NCBI RefSeq assembly: GCF_034424215.1
Contig: NZ_CP139960.1
Location: 3,968,001 to 4,032,000, forward strand
Source: Niabella yanshanensis
GTDB lineage: Bacteria; Bacteroidota; Bacteroidia; Chitinophagales; Chitinophagaceae
DNA length: 64,000 bases
Direction: 5' to 3'
Shown here: piece by piece, positions 26,170 through 34,408 of the stretch
Numbering within the stretch: the stretch's first letter is position 1
Layout of the letters: the number at the start of each line of letters is the position of its first letter
The notes under the pieces: generated by a model
What the model saw: the letters and a program-made list of their open reading frames with translations, nothing else
Database searches by the model: none
Told to the model about the DNA's origin: nothing
Position numbers and translations under genes: made by a program

Positions 26170-26586
26170 ATGAAAAAGTCAATTTTCCTCGCTGCCATGA
26201 TCAGCGCTTTCAGTATTACTGCTACTTATGCGCAGGATGCTCCAAAAGAAAAACCTAAAGCAGAAGCACGCCGGGGTGGCGAAAGGCGCGGGCCGGGTGG
26301 TGGATATAATGCGGCGGAAATGTACAAAGATCTGAACCTTACAAAAGACCAGGAAGCAAAGTTGAAAGACCTGAATGATGAGCAAGGCAAGAAAAGGCAG
26401 GAGTTGAGAAATGATAATTCTTTGAGTGATGACACCAGGAGAGAAAAAATGCAGGAGATGAGAAAAGAATGGATGGAAAAAGAAGGTGCAATTTTGACCA
26501 AAGAGCAGAAGGAGAAACTGGATGTTAAAAGAAAGGAAAGAATGGAAAGAGGCGGCAACAGAGGTCCTCGCGAAAGCAGGCAATAA
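26170..26586 (+). CDS. Exported Spy-like (LTxxQ) protein, single unit
   Basis: This 138-residue protein has a signal peptide (1-21, ATYAQ), then an Arg/Gly-rich stretch, then one Spy-like unit: DLNLTKDQEAKLKDLNDEQGKKRQELRN at about 55-82 and ILTKEQKEKLDVKRKER at about 106-122. It ends with a short Arg/Gly tail. Spy proteins are periplasmic ATP-independent chaperones. It lies 70 bases after the double-unit protein in the same direction, and a strong terminator follows, so the two form a unit. Confidence 0.78.
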   Translation: MKKSIFLAAMISAFSITATYAQDAPKEKPKAEARRGGERRGPGGGYNAAEMYKDLNLTKDQEAKLKDLNDEQGKKRQELRNDNSLSDDTRREKMQEMRKEWMEKEGAILTKEQKEKLDVKRKERMERGGNRGPRESRQ

Positions 26587-26617
26587 GCATTTGTGTCTAT
26601 AATCTATTTATAACTGA

Positions 26618-26649
26618 AAAAGCTCGTGATTTAATTCACGAGCTTTTTT
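26618..26649 (+). terminator. Rho-independent terminator after the Spy-like genes
   Basis: AGCTCGTGA (26621-26629) pairs with TCACGAGCT (26636-26644), followed by a T run. It is flanked by A on the left, so it could also work in reverse. Confidence 0.88.
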
Positions 26650-26654
26650 AATGT

Positions 26655-26662
26655 TATCTTTG
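26655..26662 (+). promoter_or_regulatory. -7 promoter element of the pseudouridine synthase gene
   Basis: TATCTTTG, an exact TAnnTTTG match, lies just past the upstream terminator and 39 bases before the ATG at 26702. It lies inside the longer frame that would begin at 26651, which argues for the later start. Confidence 0.6.
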
Positions 26663-26701
26663 TGGTTTAATTACTGTTGGAAAACAGCAAAATATCATTA
26701 C

Positions 26702-28132
26702 ATGAAAAAAATAGATCCCCGCTTTCAGAAGTTTGCAAAAAAGAAAAGCAATGCTGCTATAAAAGAAGGTTTTAAGCAGGAGAAAAGAAAGTATAAAAAG
26801 GAAAGGGCTGAGTTCTTTGAGCAAAAAAAGAAAGAAGCCCGTGAAAAACAGATCACAGGACCAGTGATCGAACGTGAAAAAGTGGCGTTGGAGCAAATGC
26901 CACTTAACAAATACCTGGCGCATGGAGGTGTAAGCAGTCGCAGGGAAGCCGCTGATCTTATTAAGGATGGTAATGTGAAAGTGAATGGCAATGTAATCAC
27001 TGAACCTGGCTATAAAATGGCAGATGGGGACGAGGTTACGGTAAACGGCAAAAAGATCTTTATTACCAAAAACCTGGTTTACATCCTGGTGAATAAACCC
27101 AAGGATTATATAACCACTACTGATGATCCGCAAAAACGTAAAACCGTTCTGGATCTTATTAAAAAAGCTACACAGGAGCGTGTTTATCCGGTAGGAAGGC
27201 TCGATCGTAATACTTCGGGGGTTTTGTTAATTACCAATGACGGAGAGTTGGCGCAAAAGTTAACACACCCGAGTAACGAGGTAAAAAAGATCTACGCTGT
27301 GACACTGGATAAGCCGCTGGAAAAAGGTGACTTTGATAAAATACTGAAAGGTGTAACACTTGAAGATGGTCCGGCCTACGTAGATGTATTAGCTTACAGT
27401 GATGCTAATGACAGAACACAAATAGGCGTGGAGATTCATAGTGGGCGCAATCGTATTGTTCGCCGGATTTTTGAAAGTCAGGGATATGATGTAAAGAACC
27501 TCGACCGGGTGATGTTTGCGGGGCTTACCAAGAAAAATGTAGAGCGTGGCAAGTTTCGCTTTTTGACCGAAAAAGAAGTACGCAACCTGAAATATTTTGG
27601 CAAGGAAAATAAGAAAGCAGGCAAGGGGCAGGCGGCTGTAAAAGGAGTCAGCCGGCCAACAGATGAAGATAGCGGGCTACAGGCGCCGGCAAAAAGATTA
27701 AGAAAACCCGTTAAAAAAGATGGTTTCACAGAAAGATCTTATTCAAAGCCAGCTAGCGGTAATTTTAAAAAAGAAACCTATGCTGCGAAAGGTTCTGACA
27801 AAAGTGCTGACAAGCCTTTTGCAAAACAGAAGCGGCCGGCAAAGTCTTACGGAAACACAGAAGGCGCATTTAAAAAAGAAGAGTATCCATCGAAAGGATT
27901 TGCTAAAAGAACCGGCAAGCCTTTTAAAAAAGAAGGAAATGGTGAGAAGCCTTATCTGAAAACAATAGGCGGCGGTGTTAAAAAGGAAAACTTTTCAGGA
28001 AAAGCTCCTGCTAAAAAGCTGGGAAAGCCGTTTAAGAAAGAAGGATCCTCAGGAAGAGCTTCAACAGGCAACTATAAAAGTGCATCAGGGTCTGGCCGGC
28101 CGGCAAGGCCGCGCCGGAATAATAATAATTAA
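26702..28132 (+). CDS. RluB/RsuA-type pseudouridine synthase with basic N-terminal arm and long repetitive tail
   Basis: This 476-residue enzyme converts uridine to pseudouridine, probably in rRNA. The first 60 residues are a Lys/Glu-rich charged helix. An S4 RNA-binding domain follows at about 66-115 (MPLNKYLAHGGVSSRREAADLI). The catalytic domain spans about 125-305 with the motif GRLDRNTSG, Asp168 being the catalytic residue, and RNRIVRRIFESQGYDV. Residues 315-476 are low-complexity and basic, built from degenerate units such as GKPFKKEG and KKLGKPFKK. Such tails are seen in Bacteroidota homologues and probably bind RNA. YqeY follows 25 bases downstream. Confidence 0.9.
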   Translation: MKKIDPRFQKFAKKKSNAAIKEGFKQEKRKYKKERAEFFEQKKKEAREKQITGPVIEREKVALEQMPLNKYLAHGGVSSRREAADLIKDGNVKVNGNVITEPGYKMADGDEVTVNGKKIFITKNLVYILVNKPKDYITTTDDPQKRKTVLDLIKKATQERVYPVGRLDRNTSGVLLITNDGELAQKLTHPSNEVKKIYAVTLDKPLEKGDFDKILKGVTLEDGPAYVDVLAYSDANDRTQIGVEIHSGRNRIVRRIFESQGYDVKNLDRVMFAGLTKKNVERGKFRFLTEKEVRNLKYFGKENKKAGKGQAAVKGVSRPTDEDSGLQAPAKRLRKPVKKDGFTERSYSKPASGNFKKETYAAKGSDKSADKPFAKQKRPAKSYGNTEGAFKKEEYPSKGFAKRTGKPFKKEGNGEKPYLKTIGGGVKKENFSGKAPAKKLGKPFKKEGSSGRASTGNYKSASGSGRPARPRRNNNN

Positions 28133-28157
28133 TTTATAAACTGATCAATATATTCAT

Positions 28158-28610
28158 ATGTCGTTAGAACAAACTATTAATGCAGATATTAAAACTGCTA
28201 TGCTGGCCAAGGATGCCAACGCGTTAACAAGTCTTCGTGCGGTAAAAGCTGCTATTCTTTTAGCTAAAACTGCTGAAGGAGCAAAAGATGAATTAAGCGC
28301 AGATGACGAAATTAAGATCGTTCAAAAGCTGGTAAAGCAACGCAAGGATTCGCTGGAGATTTTTGAACAGCAAAATCGCGCAGACCTGGCTGAAAAGGAG
28401 CGCCAGGAAATAGCGGTTATCGAAAAATATCTGCCTGCACAGCTTTCTCCTGAAGAGTTAAAAGCAGCGCTGCAAAAAATTATTGCTGAAACCGGTGCTT
28501 CGTCTCCTGCCGATATGGGTAAGGTAATGGGTGCTGCCAGCAAAGCCTTATCGGGCAAAGCTGACGGTAAAGCGATCTCTACCATGGTTAAAGAATTACT
28601 GGCGTCTTAA
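28158..28610 (+). CDS. GatB/YqeY domain protein
   Basis: This 150-residue protein corresponds to the YqeY family, which is the tRNA-binding tail domain of GatB as a free protein. It contains MLAKDANALTSLRAVKAAIL near residue 15, DDEIKIVQKLVKQRKDSLEIFEQQNRADLAEKE (about 48-80) and PADMGKVMGAASKALSGKADGKAISTMVKELL at the C-terminus. Its role is probably tRNA-related and has not been demonstrated. It lies in the same unit as the pseudouridine synthase and is followed by a terminator. Confidence 0.93.
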   Translation: MSLEQTINADIKTAMLAKDANALTSLRAVKAAILLAKTAEGAKDELSADDEIKIVQKLVKQRKDSLEIFEQQNRADLAEKERQEIAVIEKYLPAQLSPEELKAALQKIIAETGASSPADMGKVMGAASKALSGKADGKAISTMVKELLAS

Positions 28611-28637
28611 TAACATAAGATTGAGATAAAATATCTG

Positions 28638-28670
28638 GCTGCTTACTCCTGAGGGGTAAGCAGCTTTTTT
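28638..28670 (+). terminator. Rho-independent terminator after yqeY
   Basis: GCTGCTTAC (28638-28646) pairs with GTAAGCAGC (28656-28664), then TTTTTT. It overlaps the last bases of the convergent lipase gene. Confidence 0.88.
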
Positions 28671-29781
28671 ATTGCGGGTAATATTTTTGTATCAGATAAT
28701 AATAAGGAGCGAAGTGATGATGAAGAAAATCGTCTTTCCCCTCATCTTTAAACTTTGCATCATAGGCTGCGTCGGGTATCAGTATTATTGGGCTTCCTGC
28801 TCTCATGTAGTTAGTGGAAGCAACATATGCCGGTTGTTTGAATTGAGGTAGCGCTTTTTTGATGGCCATTTTATAAACGGTCTTGCCGAGGTATTTGGTG
28901 TACATTTCCTGGGCTTTTCGGGGTTTGCGGTTTACCCTCCCATATAAAATGCTGCCAATAAATCTTACGCCGAATTTTTGCTTTTTCAGCAACGCTTTAG
29001 TTTTTATCAGTGGATTGGGCAGGCTCATGTCCTGGATGCGTTGAATCGTATAAGGGGACTCGGGTACCCAGTCTTTACGGTTGACAATGGTAAAGCCCCA
29101 GCCGTCGCGGGTTATGTTTTCATAATCGTAAGCATAATACATATTACCAGGTTTGGGAGCTGCGCTGCAATAGGTTTTAAATTGAATGTCTTTGGGTAAT
29201 TTGTCATCCTGTTGTAAATAGTGCAGGTAAGAGCGTAATAAGAATGCGATCGCGGCGCCCTGGCTGTGACCGAATAGATAGATATCACGAACTCCTTTCT
29301 GGTAGAGGTCTTTTATTTTTTCCACGATGTCGGGCGCCATTGATGCCAGTGATACGGTCCAGCCTACATGCACCGTTGCCTGTTGGTCAGACGAGAGCTT
29401 GTAATGAAATTCAGTTGAGTCGTTCAGGTGAAGACTGCCTGTTGCCGGTATCATAGCCGCATAAAAATTAGCCAGCCAGCTTATTTTATCGCCAATCGTT
29501 CCTCTTATGGATATTGCGGCTGTGTTATCCTCTCTTAAATAGAGTGACCATTGGTTCTTCAGGCCCACTTCAGGAGAACGATATAGTCTGTGGTATGGAT
29601 CTCTGGTAGTTTTACGCAGGTTGCTGTCAGGAATACTGCTTCCAAAATAAAACAGGGAGAACAGGGAGGTATACTCGTTTACATCAAAACCGGGCTTTAA
29701 TTTTGTTTGAGCCTGCAACGAATAGCTACCGGATAAAAGTAATGTAGCAGTGAGGCATAAGAAAGTTAGTAAGCGTTTCAA
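28669..29781 (-). CDS. Exported class 3 lipase-like hydrolase
   Basis: This 370-residue alpha/beta hydrolase has a signal peptide (1-25, LQAQ). The nucleophile elbow GHSQG places Ser173, preceded by the strand RDIYLF, and AAPKPGNMYYAYDYE follows as in lipase_3 proteins. AISIRGTIGDKISWLANF (89-106) is the typical oxyanion-side segment. The start codon is TTG at 29781, and no in-frame ATG or GTG gives the signal peptide. Likely substrates are acylglycerols or other esters in the periplasm or outside the cell. Its 3' end overlaps the yqeY terminator. mdh lies upstream behind a strong terminator. Confidence 0.85.
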   Translation of the reverse strand: MKRLLTFLCLTATLLLSGSYSLQAQTKLKPGFDVNEYTSLFSLFYFGSSIPDSNLRKTTRDPYHRLYRSPEVGLKNQWSLYLREDNTAAISIRGTIGDKISWLANFYAAMIPATGSLHLNDSTEFHYKLSSDQQATVHVGWTVSLASMAPDIVEKIKDLYQKGVRDIYLFGHSQGAAIAFLLRSYLHYLQQDDKLPKDIQFKTYCSAAPKPGNMYYAYDYENITRDGWGFTIVNRKDWVPESPYTIQRIQDMSLPNPLIKTKALLKKQKFGVRFIGSILYGRVNRKPRKAQEMYTKYLGKTVYKMAIKKALPQFKQPAYVASTNYMRAGSPIILIPDAAYDAKFKDEGKDDFLHHHFAPYYYLIQKYYPQ

Positions 29782-29844
29782 TGGGATTCATTTTAAGAAG
29801 TGGAAGATTTCCGGCCTTTGCAAATTGCTGAGATCAGCATTATA

Positions 29845-29875
29845 AAAAAGCCAGCGATTTAATCGCTGGCTTTTT
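29845..29875 (-). terminator. Bidirectional-looking terminator after mdh
   Basis: AAAAAGCCAGCGATT, a two-base centre and AATCGCTGGCTTTTT form a near-perfect palindrome with T runs on both strands. It lies 14 bases past the mdh stop on the minus strand. Confidence 0.92.
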
Positions 29876-29888
29876 GAAGGGGGTATGG

Positions 29889-30824
29889 TTAAAGCGTTTT
29901 TAACACATCATTCATAGCTCTTACCGCATCAGCACTTTTGTTGAAAGTTGCCTGCTCTTCATCGCTTAGTTTAAAATCGAGAATTTGTTCCCATCCATTT
30001 CTACCAATAGTAACGGGCACTACCAGTGAAATATCATTCTGGCCATATTCGCCCTCCAGGAAAACACCACTTGAGATTAGTTTTTTCTCATCGCGCAAAA
30101 TGCTTTCAACCATAGCCGCAGTTCCGGCACCCGGTGCATACCAGGCAGAAGTGCCGATCAGCTTGGTTAATGTAGCGCCTCCAACCATTGTATCTGCTAC
30201 AATTTTCTGTTGTTGTTCCTCGCTTAAAAAATTCGTTACCGGAGTGCTGCCCCATGTAGCATGCTTGATCAAAGGGATCATGGTTGTATCGCCATGACCG
30301 CCAATTACCACTGCGTTCAGATCGGCCGGGGAACATTTGAGCTCCTGGCTCAGGTAATAACGAAAGCGGGCCGAATCCAATGCACCACCCATGCCAATCA
30401 CTTTGTTTTTAGGCAGGCCGGAAGTAGTGTAGGTCAGGTAGTTCATCGTGTCCATCGGGTTAGATACTACGATGATAATAGTATCAGGAGAATGCTTTAG
30501 AATGTTTTCGGTAACACTTTTTACAATGCCTGCGTTTACACCAATCAGTTCTTCCCTGGTCATGCCCGGTTTACGTGGTAAACCTGATGTAATGACCACT
30601 ACGTCTGAGTTTTCGGTAGCTACATAATCATTGGTAACACCTTTTATTTTGGTATCGAAGCCCAGCAAGGCGGCTGTCTGCATCATGTCAATAGACTTTC
30701 CTTCGGCCACCCCTTCCTTAATATCTAATAAAACAAGTTCTGAAGCCAGTTCTTTGCGGGCGATATTGTCGGCACAGGTAGCTCCTACTGCACCAGCTCC
30801 AACTACGGTTACTTTCATTTGCAT
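29889..30824 (-). CDS. mdh: Malate dehydrogenase (LDH-like type)
   Basis: This 311-residue NAD-dependent enzyme of the TCA cycle oxidises malate to oxaloacetate. The Rossmann loop is VVGAGAVGATCA at 7-18, with Asp34 for NAD binding. Substrate arginines are in GLPRKPGMTREEL (Arg84, Arg90) and DSARFRYYL (Arg153). The catalytic His177 is in GGHGDTTMIP. It belongs to the lactate-dehydrogenase-like malate dehydrogenases. A second ATG two codons in (30818) could also be the start. A promoter box lies at 30856-30863, and a terminator follows. Confidence 0.96.
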   Translation of the reverse strand: MQMKVTVVGAGAVGATCADNIARKELASELVLLDIKEGVAEGKSIDMMQTAALLGFDTKIKGVTNDYVATENSDVVVITSGLPRKPGMTREELIGVNAGIVKSVTENILKHSPDTIIIVVSNPMDTMNYLTYTTSGLPKNKVIGMGGALDSARFRYYLSQELKCSPADLNAVVIGGHGDTTMIPLIKHATWGSTPVTNFLSEEQQQKIVADTMVGGATLTKLIGTSAWYAPGAGTAAMVESILRDEKKLISSGVFLEGEYGQNDISLVVPVTIGRNGWEQILDFKLSDEEQATFNKSADAVRAMNDVLKTL

Positions 30825-30855
30825 TGTATTTTAAAGATGATCAATCGGTTACCTG

Positions 30856-30863
30856 CAAACGTA
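30856..30863 (-). promoter_or_regulatory. -7 promoter element of mdh
   Basis: TACGTTTG on the minus strand matches TAnnTTTG and lies 31 bases before the ATG at 30824. Confidence 0.55.
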
Positions 30864-31064
30864 CATTAAATTTTTCATCCGTAAAACCGGCCCTGCCTGT
30901 TCCGGTACGGGCGGGCATCCTCAGGTGGTTGAATAGCGGATAGACGAAGCACTAAACGGACCCCTCATTGTTAAAAAATAATAATGAGTTTAATTCAGGC
31001 TGCCTCCCCGAAAGCCAGTGCCACCGGGTCAATAGTAAAGCCCTGTTCTTTCAACTTTCAATAT

Positions 31065-31072
31065 TATCTTTG
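31065..31072 (+). promoter_or_regulatory. -7 promoter element for the coiled-coil protein gene
   Basis: TATCTTTG matches TAnnTTTG and lies 17 bases before the ATG at 31090. Confidence 0.6.
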
Positions 31073-31089
31073 ATCCATAATCTATCAGT

Positions 31090-31770
31090 ATGGAAAATCA
31101 GAAAGGCGGCTTTTTTAACGGGTTAAAAAAAATGATCTTTAAAGAGGAGGACGTACCGTTACCCACGCAACAGCCTGAACCAATTCCTGCTAAAGTGGCA
31201 AACCCGGTTGTGGTGGAGCCCCGGCCGGTTAAAACTTTTGATAGCAGCGCCGTTCCGGTTGAAGCGAGGGAAGATGCTGCAAAAAAGGCCTACCAGCTTA
31301 TTGAATCTATTAATCAACCGGGTGTTGACTTTTTCGAGGTATGGAATGCGGTAGAAGAAAATGGAGGTGCACAGGCTGCATCATTGAAACAGGCATTTAA
31401 TACTTTAAAATTTGCTGATAAAACCTTAACCAAAGAAAAGCTGTTGAGTAGTGGTAACTACTATAAAAATGAATTGCAGAAGGCATTGGATAACGATGTT
31501 CAAAAGAAGAATGGAGAAAGAGCCGCCATTACCAACAAAATAAAAGAGTCGAAAGAAGCCCTGACAGCGGAGGTTAATTCTTTAGAAGAGCAGGTGGTCA
31601 GATTGCAAAAGACCATTGTCGAAAAACAAGCTGAATTGTCGAACCTGCAGGCGCATTGGCAGCCCAAGCTGGAAGATATTGAGAAGAAGATACAAACCGG
31701 GAAACACGCCATAGAAGGAGTCATCAGTAAAATGCAAACGTTGCTGAGCCTGGCAGAAAAAGAACTGTAG
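31090..31770 (+). CDS. Coiled-coil protein of unknown family, first gene of the 31-34 kb cluster
   Basis: This 226-residue protein has no signal peptide or membrane helix. The N-terminus (KGGFFNGLKKMIFKEED, 5-21) looks like a membrane-binding amphipathic helix, as in PspA-type proteins, then a Pro-rich linker runs to about residue 50. A helical middle part (DFFEVWNAVEENGGAQAASLKQAFNTL, 79-105) leads into a strong coiled coil from about 125 to the end. No family was recognised. Two further unknown genes with membrane and coiled-coil features follow on the same strand, and shared function is inferred from that. It has its own -7 box. Confidence 0.72.
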   Translation: MENQKGGFFNGLKKMIFKEEDVPLPTQQPEPIPAKVANPVVVEPRPVKTFDSSAVPVEAREDAAKKAYQLIESINQPGVDFFEVWNAVEENGGAQAASLKQAFNTLKFADKTLTKEKLLSSGNYYKNELQKALDNDVQKKNGERAAITNKIKESKEALTAEVNSLEEQVVRLQKTIVEKQAELSNLQAHWQPKLEDIEKKIQTGKHAIEGVISKMQTLLSLAEKEL

Positions 31771-31846
31771 CTTGCGGCCCGAGTTTTGGAAATTGTTTTG
31801 AACTAATTTTAAACTACATAGATGCATAGCAGTGGATTAGTAAAAC

Positions 31847-31880
31847 ACATAGCTATGTTCCGTCTTGGCGGAATCTATGT
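31847..31880. repeat. REP-like palindrome
   Basis: ACATAG pairs with CTATGT, and TTCCG pairs with CGGAA around a six-base loop, with an unpaired CTATG between the stems on one side. CCAAAGGACTCCC follows at 31881. A related CCAAAGGAGTCC occurs at 58130-58141 next to another hairpin, suggesting a dispersed element family. Confidence 0.5.
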
Positions 31881-32006
31881 CCAAAGGACTCCCTTACGAG
31901 TGGTTCATTTAGAAAGTTGAAATAAGTCATTAAAACAACCGGTATGAAATCGCTTTTATGCTCTTATTTATTGACCGATATTAGACCTGTATTTACCGAT
32001 TTGTAC

Positions 32007-32038
32007 TTGTGGTAAACCCCGTTTAATCAGTAATTTTA
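32007..32038 (+). promoter_or_regulatory. -33/-7 promoter of the two-helix membrane protein gene
   Basis: TTG at 32007-32009, a 21-base spacer, then TAATTTTA at 32031-32038 (one mismatch to TAnnTTTG). The ATG is 18 bases further on. Confidence 0.55.
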
Positions 32039-32056
32039 CTTAATAAAAAAAAGTTA

Positions 32057-33175
32057 ATGACCACATCTAACAACCATTCGCTCACTAATACGATTCCTGC
32101 ATCGTTAAAAAGTCAGCTCCCTATTTTCCAGGTAATAGGAGATAAGTTGCCTGCGGCAGTTAAAACGCCGGAAGCAAAGAAAACATTCAGTGCGCTGATC
32201 TTTTGGGTACTGATGATCGGGGGTGTTATTGCATTTGTTAAGTACCTGCCCCTTTTACTGGAATATGCTCAAAAAAGTGTATTGTTTGTATTGTTTGGTA
32301 TTGTATTTATCGTGCTGCTGATGCTGGCGCCCAGGATCATAAGTGTGTTACACCGGTTAGGCACCGTATTGTTATTTAAAAGCGAAAAAGCGATTATACG
32401 CAATAATCCAATAGAGTCGCTGCAACTATTATCGCGCGAAGCAAAGGATACTTTAAAACGTGTTAAGGAAAAGATCGCCAATGTTGATGGTGTGCGTATT
32501 GATATGATACAAAGTGGCGTAACGGCACAAAATTCTGCGCAGGAAAAATATACCCTTGCCAAACGCTTTACTACTGAAGCAGGCAACCTGGAGACCAAAG
32601 GAAAAGAAGCGGAGCAGGCGCAGGACAGGGAGAAAGCCAATGCTTTAAACCGTGATGCCAAGGAAACCCGTACCAAGGCCTTTTTATTAGGAAAGGAAGG
32701 AGAGGCTGAAGAGCAGAATGCACGCAGCTACGCGCAATATGCAAACCAGTTTGCTAAGGTACTGGAAGTATTAAAGGATAATGAAAGCGCGGCGCGTATT
32801 TATGTGAGCACGCTGGATAGCAGTATTTCTATCATTAATAAAAAAATGGAGGCTACCAGTAAAATGAAGAATGCTACAGATGGTCTGGCCGAGGTATTCA
32901 ATATTAAAGATGGCTGGGTTTTCCAGGAAGCAATGGGCGCTGCAACCAGCGCTATCAGCCAGAATATTGCTGCTATACGTTCGAACCTGGAGTTTCTTGA
33001 TCAGAATAACTCTGTAACTGTGGGCGGTACGCCAAGCCAGGAAGAGCTGACTGCATTCATTCAAAAGGTAGATCAGAGAAACCTGACCAAGTTAAACGTG
33101 AATGAAGTAGGACAAAGCTATCATGAATTAACCAACGAGGAAAAAGTCGACAAAGGCTTTTCGCTGTTAGATTAA
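32057..33175 (+). CDS. Membrane protein with two N-terminal helices and long cytoplasmic coiled coil
   Basis: This 372-residue protein of unknown family has two transmembrane helices at about 44-62 and 73-92. A roughly 230-residue Ala/Glu/Lys-rich helical region follows, with predicted coiled coil (AKRFTTEAGNLETKGKEAEQAQDREKANAL and onward, about 160-260). A segment at about 275-315 (MKNATDGLAEVFNIKDGW...) looks like the distal helices of PspA/IM30-type proteins, but similarity is only by eye. The tail is polar. The Ppx-like gene starts 60 bases later with no terminator between, so they are probably co-transcribed. Confidence 0.7.
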   Translation: MTTSNNHSLTNTIPASLKSQLPIFQVIGDKLPAAVKTPEAKKTFSALIFWVLMIGGVIAFVKYLPLLLEYAQKSVLFVLFGIVFIVLLMLAPRIISVLHRLGTVLLFKSEKAIIRNNPIESLQLLSREAKDTLKRVKEKIANVDGVRIDMIQSGVTAQNSAQEKYTLAKRFTTEAGNLETKGKEAEQAQDREKANALNRDAKETRTKAFLLGKEGEAEEQNARSYAQYANQFAKVLEVLKDNESAARIYVSTLDSSISIINKKMEATSKMKNATDGLAEVFNIKDGWVFQEAMGAATSAISQNIAAIRSNLEFLDQNNSVTVGGTPSQEELTAFIQKVDQRNLTKLNVNEVGQSYHELTNEEKVDKGFSLLD

Positions 33176-33235
33176 TGAAAAGATTATTTCAATATATTAA
33201 AAATCTTATTTTTTACTAAACCCAATACAATCAAA

Positions 33236-34252
33236 ATGTCAAACGGATCAACCTGGAGCAGGCTACGCTGGCCGGTAAAAGCGCTCATAGTAGGTATACC
33301 TCTTGTAGGTCTTATCTGGTATGGTAGTCAGAACGAAAAAATAAAAGAAAAATTAGCTGCTACCGATGAAGTGACCACAAGCGAAGTGGTAGCTGATGGT
33401 GGTAAAAAAGAAAGCTCTGAAAATAATACTGCCGGTAGCAGCGAGCACAGAACTTTTGCTTACCAGCCTGAAAAACCTGTAAATGGTGAGTTAAAAGGCG
33501 TTGTAGAAGTAGGAGCCTCGGGCTTTAACTCTTTTGTAGTTAAAATAGACAAAGAAAAAAGGTGGGAAGTGGTATCTAAAGAATTTGGAAATTCAATGGT
33601 ATACGAAGGACTGGCTACTGCTGATGATATCCGCCTGGGCCTGAAAAAATACCTGGCGGGTATGTTCGACAAAGGTGTAGCCAATAAAAATATGCACTTC
33701 GTGATTTCTTCCGGAGCGCAAAAAGAGCCTAAAACGGAAGGCATCGTAAAGGAGCTTAAGAAAATGGGGTATGTGGTAAACCTGGTTACTGCTGAGCAGG
33801 AAGGTAAACTGGCATTAAAATGCGTACAGCCGGCATCTTATAAAGAAAATTCTTTTGTGACGGATATTGGTTCGGGAAATACCAAGATTTCCTGGTATGA
33901 GGGCTCCGGCCTGAAAGCGGTGGAAGCCGAAGGCGCCAAATACTATGAATTGGATAAAAGCGATGCCGCTGTTTATGATAATGTAAAGTCTAAAGCAAGC
34001 GCTATTCCACAAAAAAACAGGGATGTATGTTTTATTGTTGGTGGTGTGCCCTTTGAGCTGGCCGATCAGACCAAGCAGGACGGAGAGCGTTATACAGTAT
34101 TAAAAGCGCCGGCTGACTACCAATCAGACAAAGCTAAAACAAAGGCCGGCATCAATATTTACAAGGCGCTTACAGATGCTACCGGTTGCGATACTTTTGT
34201 TTTTGATTGGGATGCTAACTTTACGATCGGATTTTTGCTGGGTCTTCCTTAA
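33236..34252 (+). CDS. Membrane-anchored Ppx/GppA-like (actin-fold) protein
   Basis: This 338-residue protein has one N-terminal membrane helix (about 13-30), a Ser/Lys/Glu-rich linker to about 80, and one domain that reads like the exopolyphosphatase/GppA branch of the actin-like fold. The phosphate-1-like loop is VEVGASGFNSFVV (90-102). The middle FVISSGAQKEP...VTAEQEGKLALK has the order seen in Ppx. The phosphate-2-like loop is VTDIGSGNTKISW (208-220), and FIVGGVP is at 266-272. The HD-like C-terminal domain of Ppx is missing. It could hydrolyse or sense a phosphate-rich ligand on the membrane, which is inference. Confidence 0.7.
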   Translation: MSNGSTWSRLRWPVKALIVGIPLVGLIWYGSQNEKIKEKLAATDEVTTSEVVADGGKKESSENNTAGSSEHRTFAYQPEKPVNGELKGVVEVGASGFNSFVVKIDKEKRWEVVSKEFGNSMVYEGLATADDIRLGLKKYLAGMFDKGVANKNMHFVISSGAQKEPKTEGIVKELKKMGYVVNLVTAEQEGKLALKCVQPASYKENSFVTDIGSGNTKISWYEGSGLKAVEAEGAKYYELDKSDAAVYDNVKSKASAIPQKNRDVCFIVGGVPFELADQTKQDGERYTVLKAPADYQSDKAKTKAGINIYKALTDATGCDTFVFDWDANFTIGFLLGLP

Positions 34253-34268
34253 AAAAATTGTTGATTAG

Positions 34269-34302
34269 TTTTGTAGCATAAAAAGAAATTTCCCTATTTT
34301 TG
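34269..34302 (+). promoter_or_regulatory. Promoter of the tRNA-Gln gene
   Basis: TTTTG at 34269-34273, a 21-base spacer and TATTTTTG at 34295-34302 make a complete Bacteroidota -33/-7 promoter. It lies 30 bases before the tRNA. Confidence 0.75.
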
Positions 34303-34331
34303 CAACCCGATTGAGAAAATCGGAGCAGGAT

Positions 34332-34402
34332 TGACCCATGGTGTAACGGTAGCACTACTGATTTTGGTTCAGTCAGTTAAGGTTCGAATCCTTATGGGTC
34401 AA
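34332..34402 (+). tRNA. tRNA-Gln (anticodon TTG)
   Basis: This 71-base cloverleaf has acceptor arms TGACCCA/TGGGTCA, D stem GTG/CAC, anticodon stem ACTGA/TCAGT with loop TTTTGGT (anticodon TTG), and T arm TAAGG-TTCGAAT-CCTTA. CCA is not encoded. A terminator follows at 34409-34436. Confidence 0.97.
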
Positions 34403-34408
34403 CAAGAG

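Larger units (their letters stand above)
31771..32056. other. 286-bp gap with REP-like hairpin and a promoter
   Basis: It contains the palindrome at 31847-31880, the attached CCAAAGGACTCCCTTACGAG sequence, and the -33/-7 pair at 32007-32038 for the next gene. No gene is seen. Confidence 0.55.

Noticed and set aside
25472-26583. Long minus-strand frames over the Spy-like genes
   Set aside because: They are rich in Phe, Ser and Leu, as expected for antisense of Lys/Glu-rich coding sequence. The plus-strand frames have signal peptides and LTxxQ motifs.
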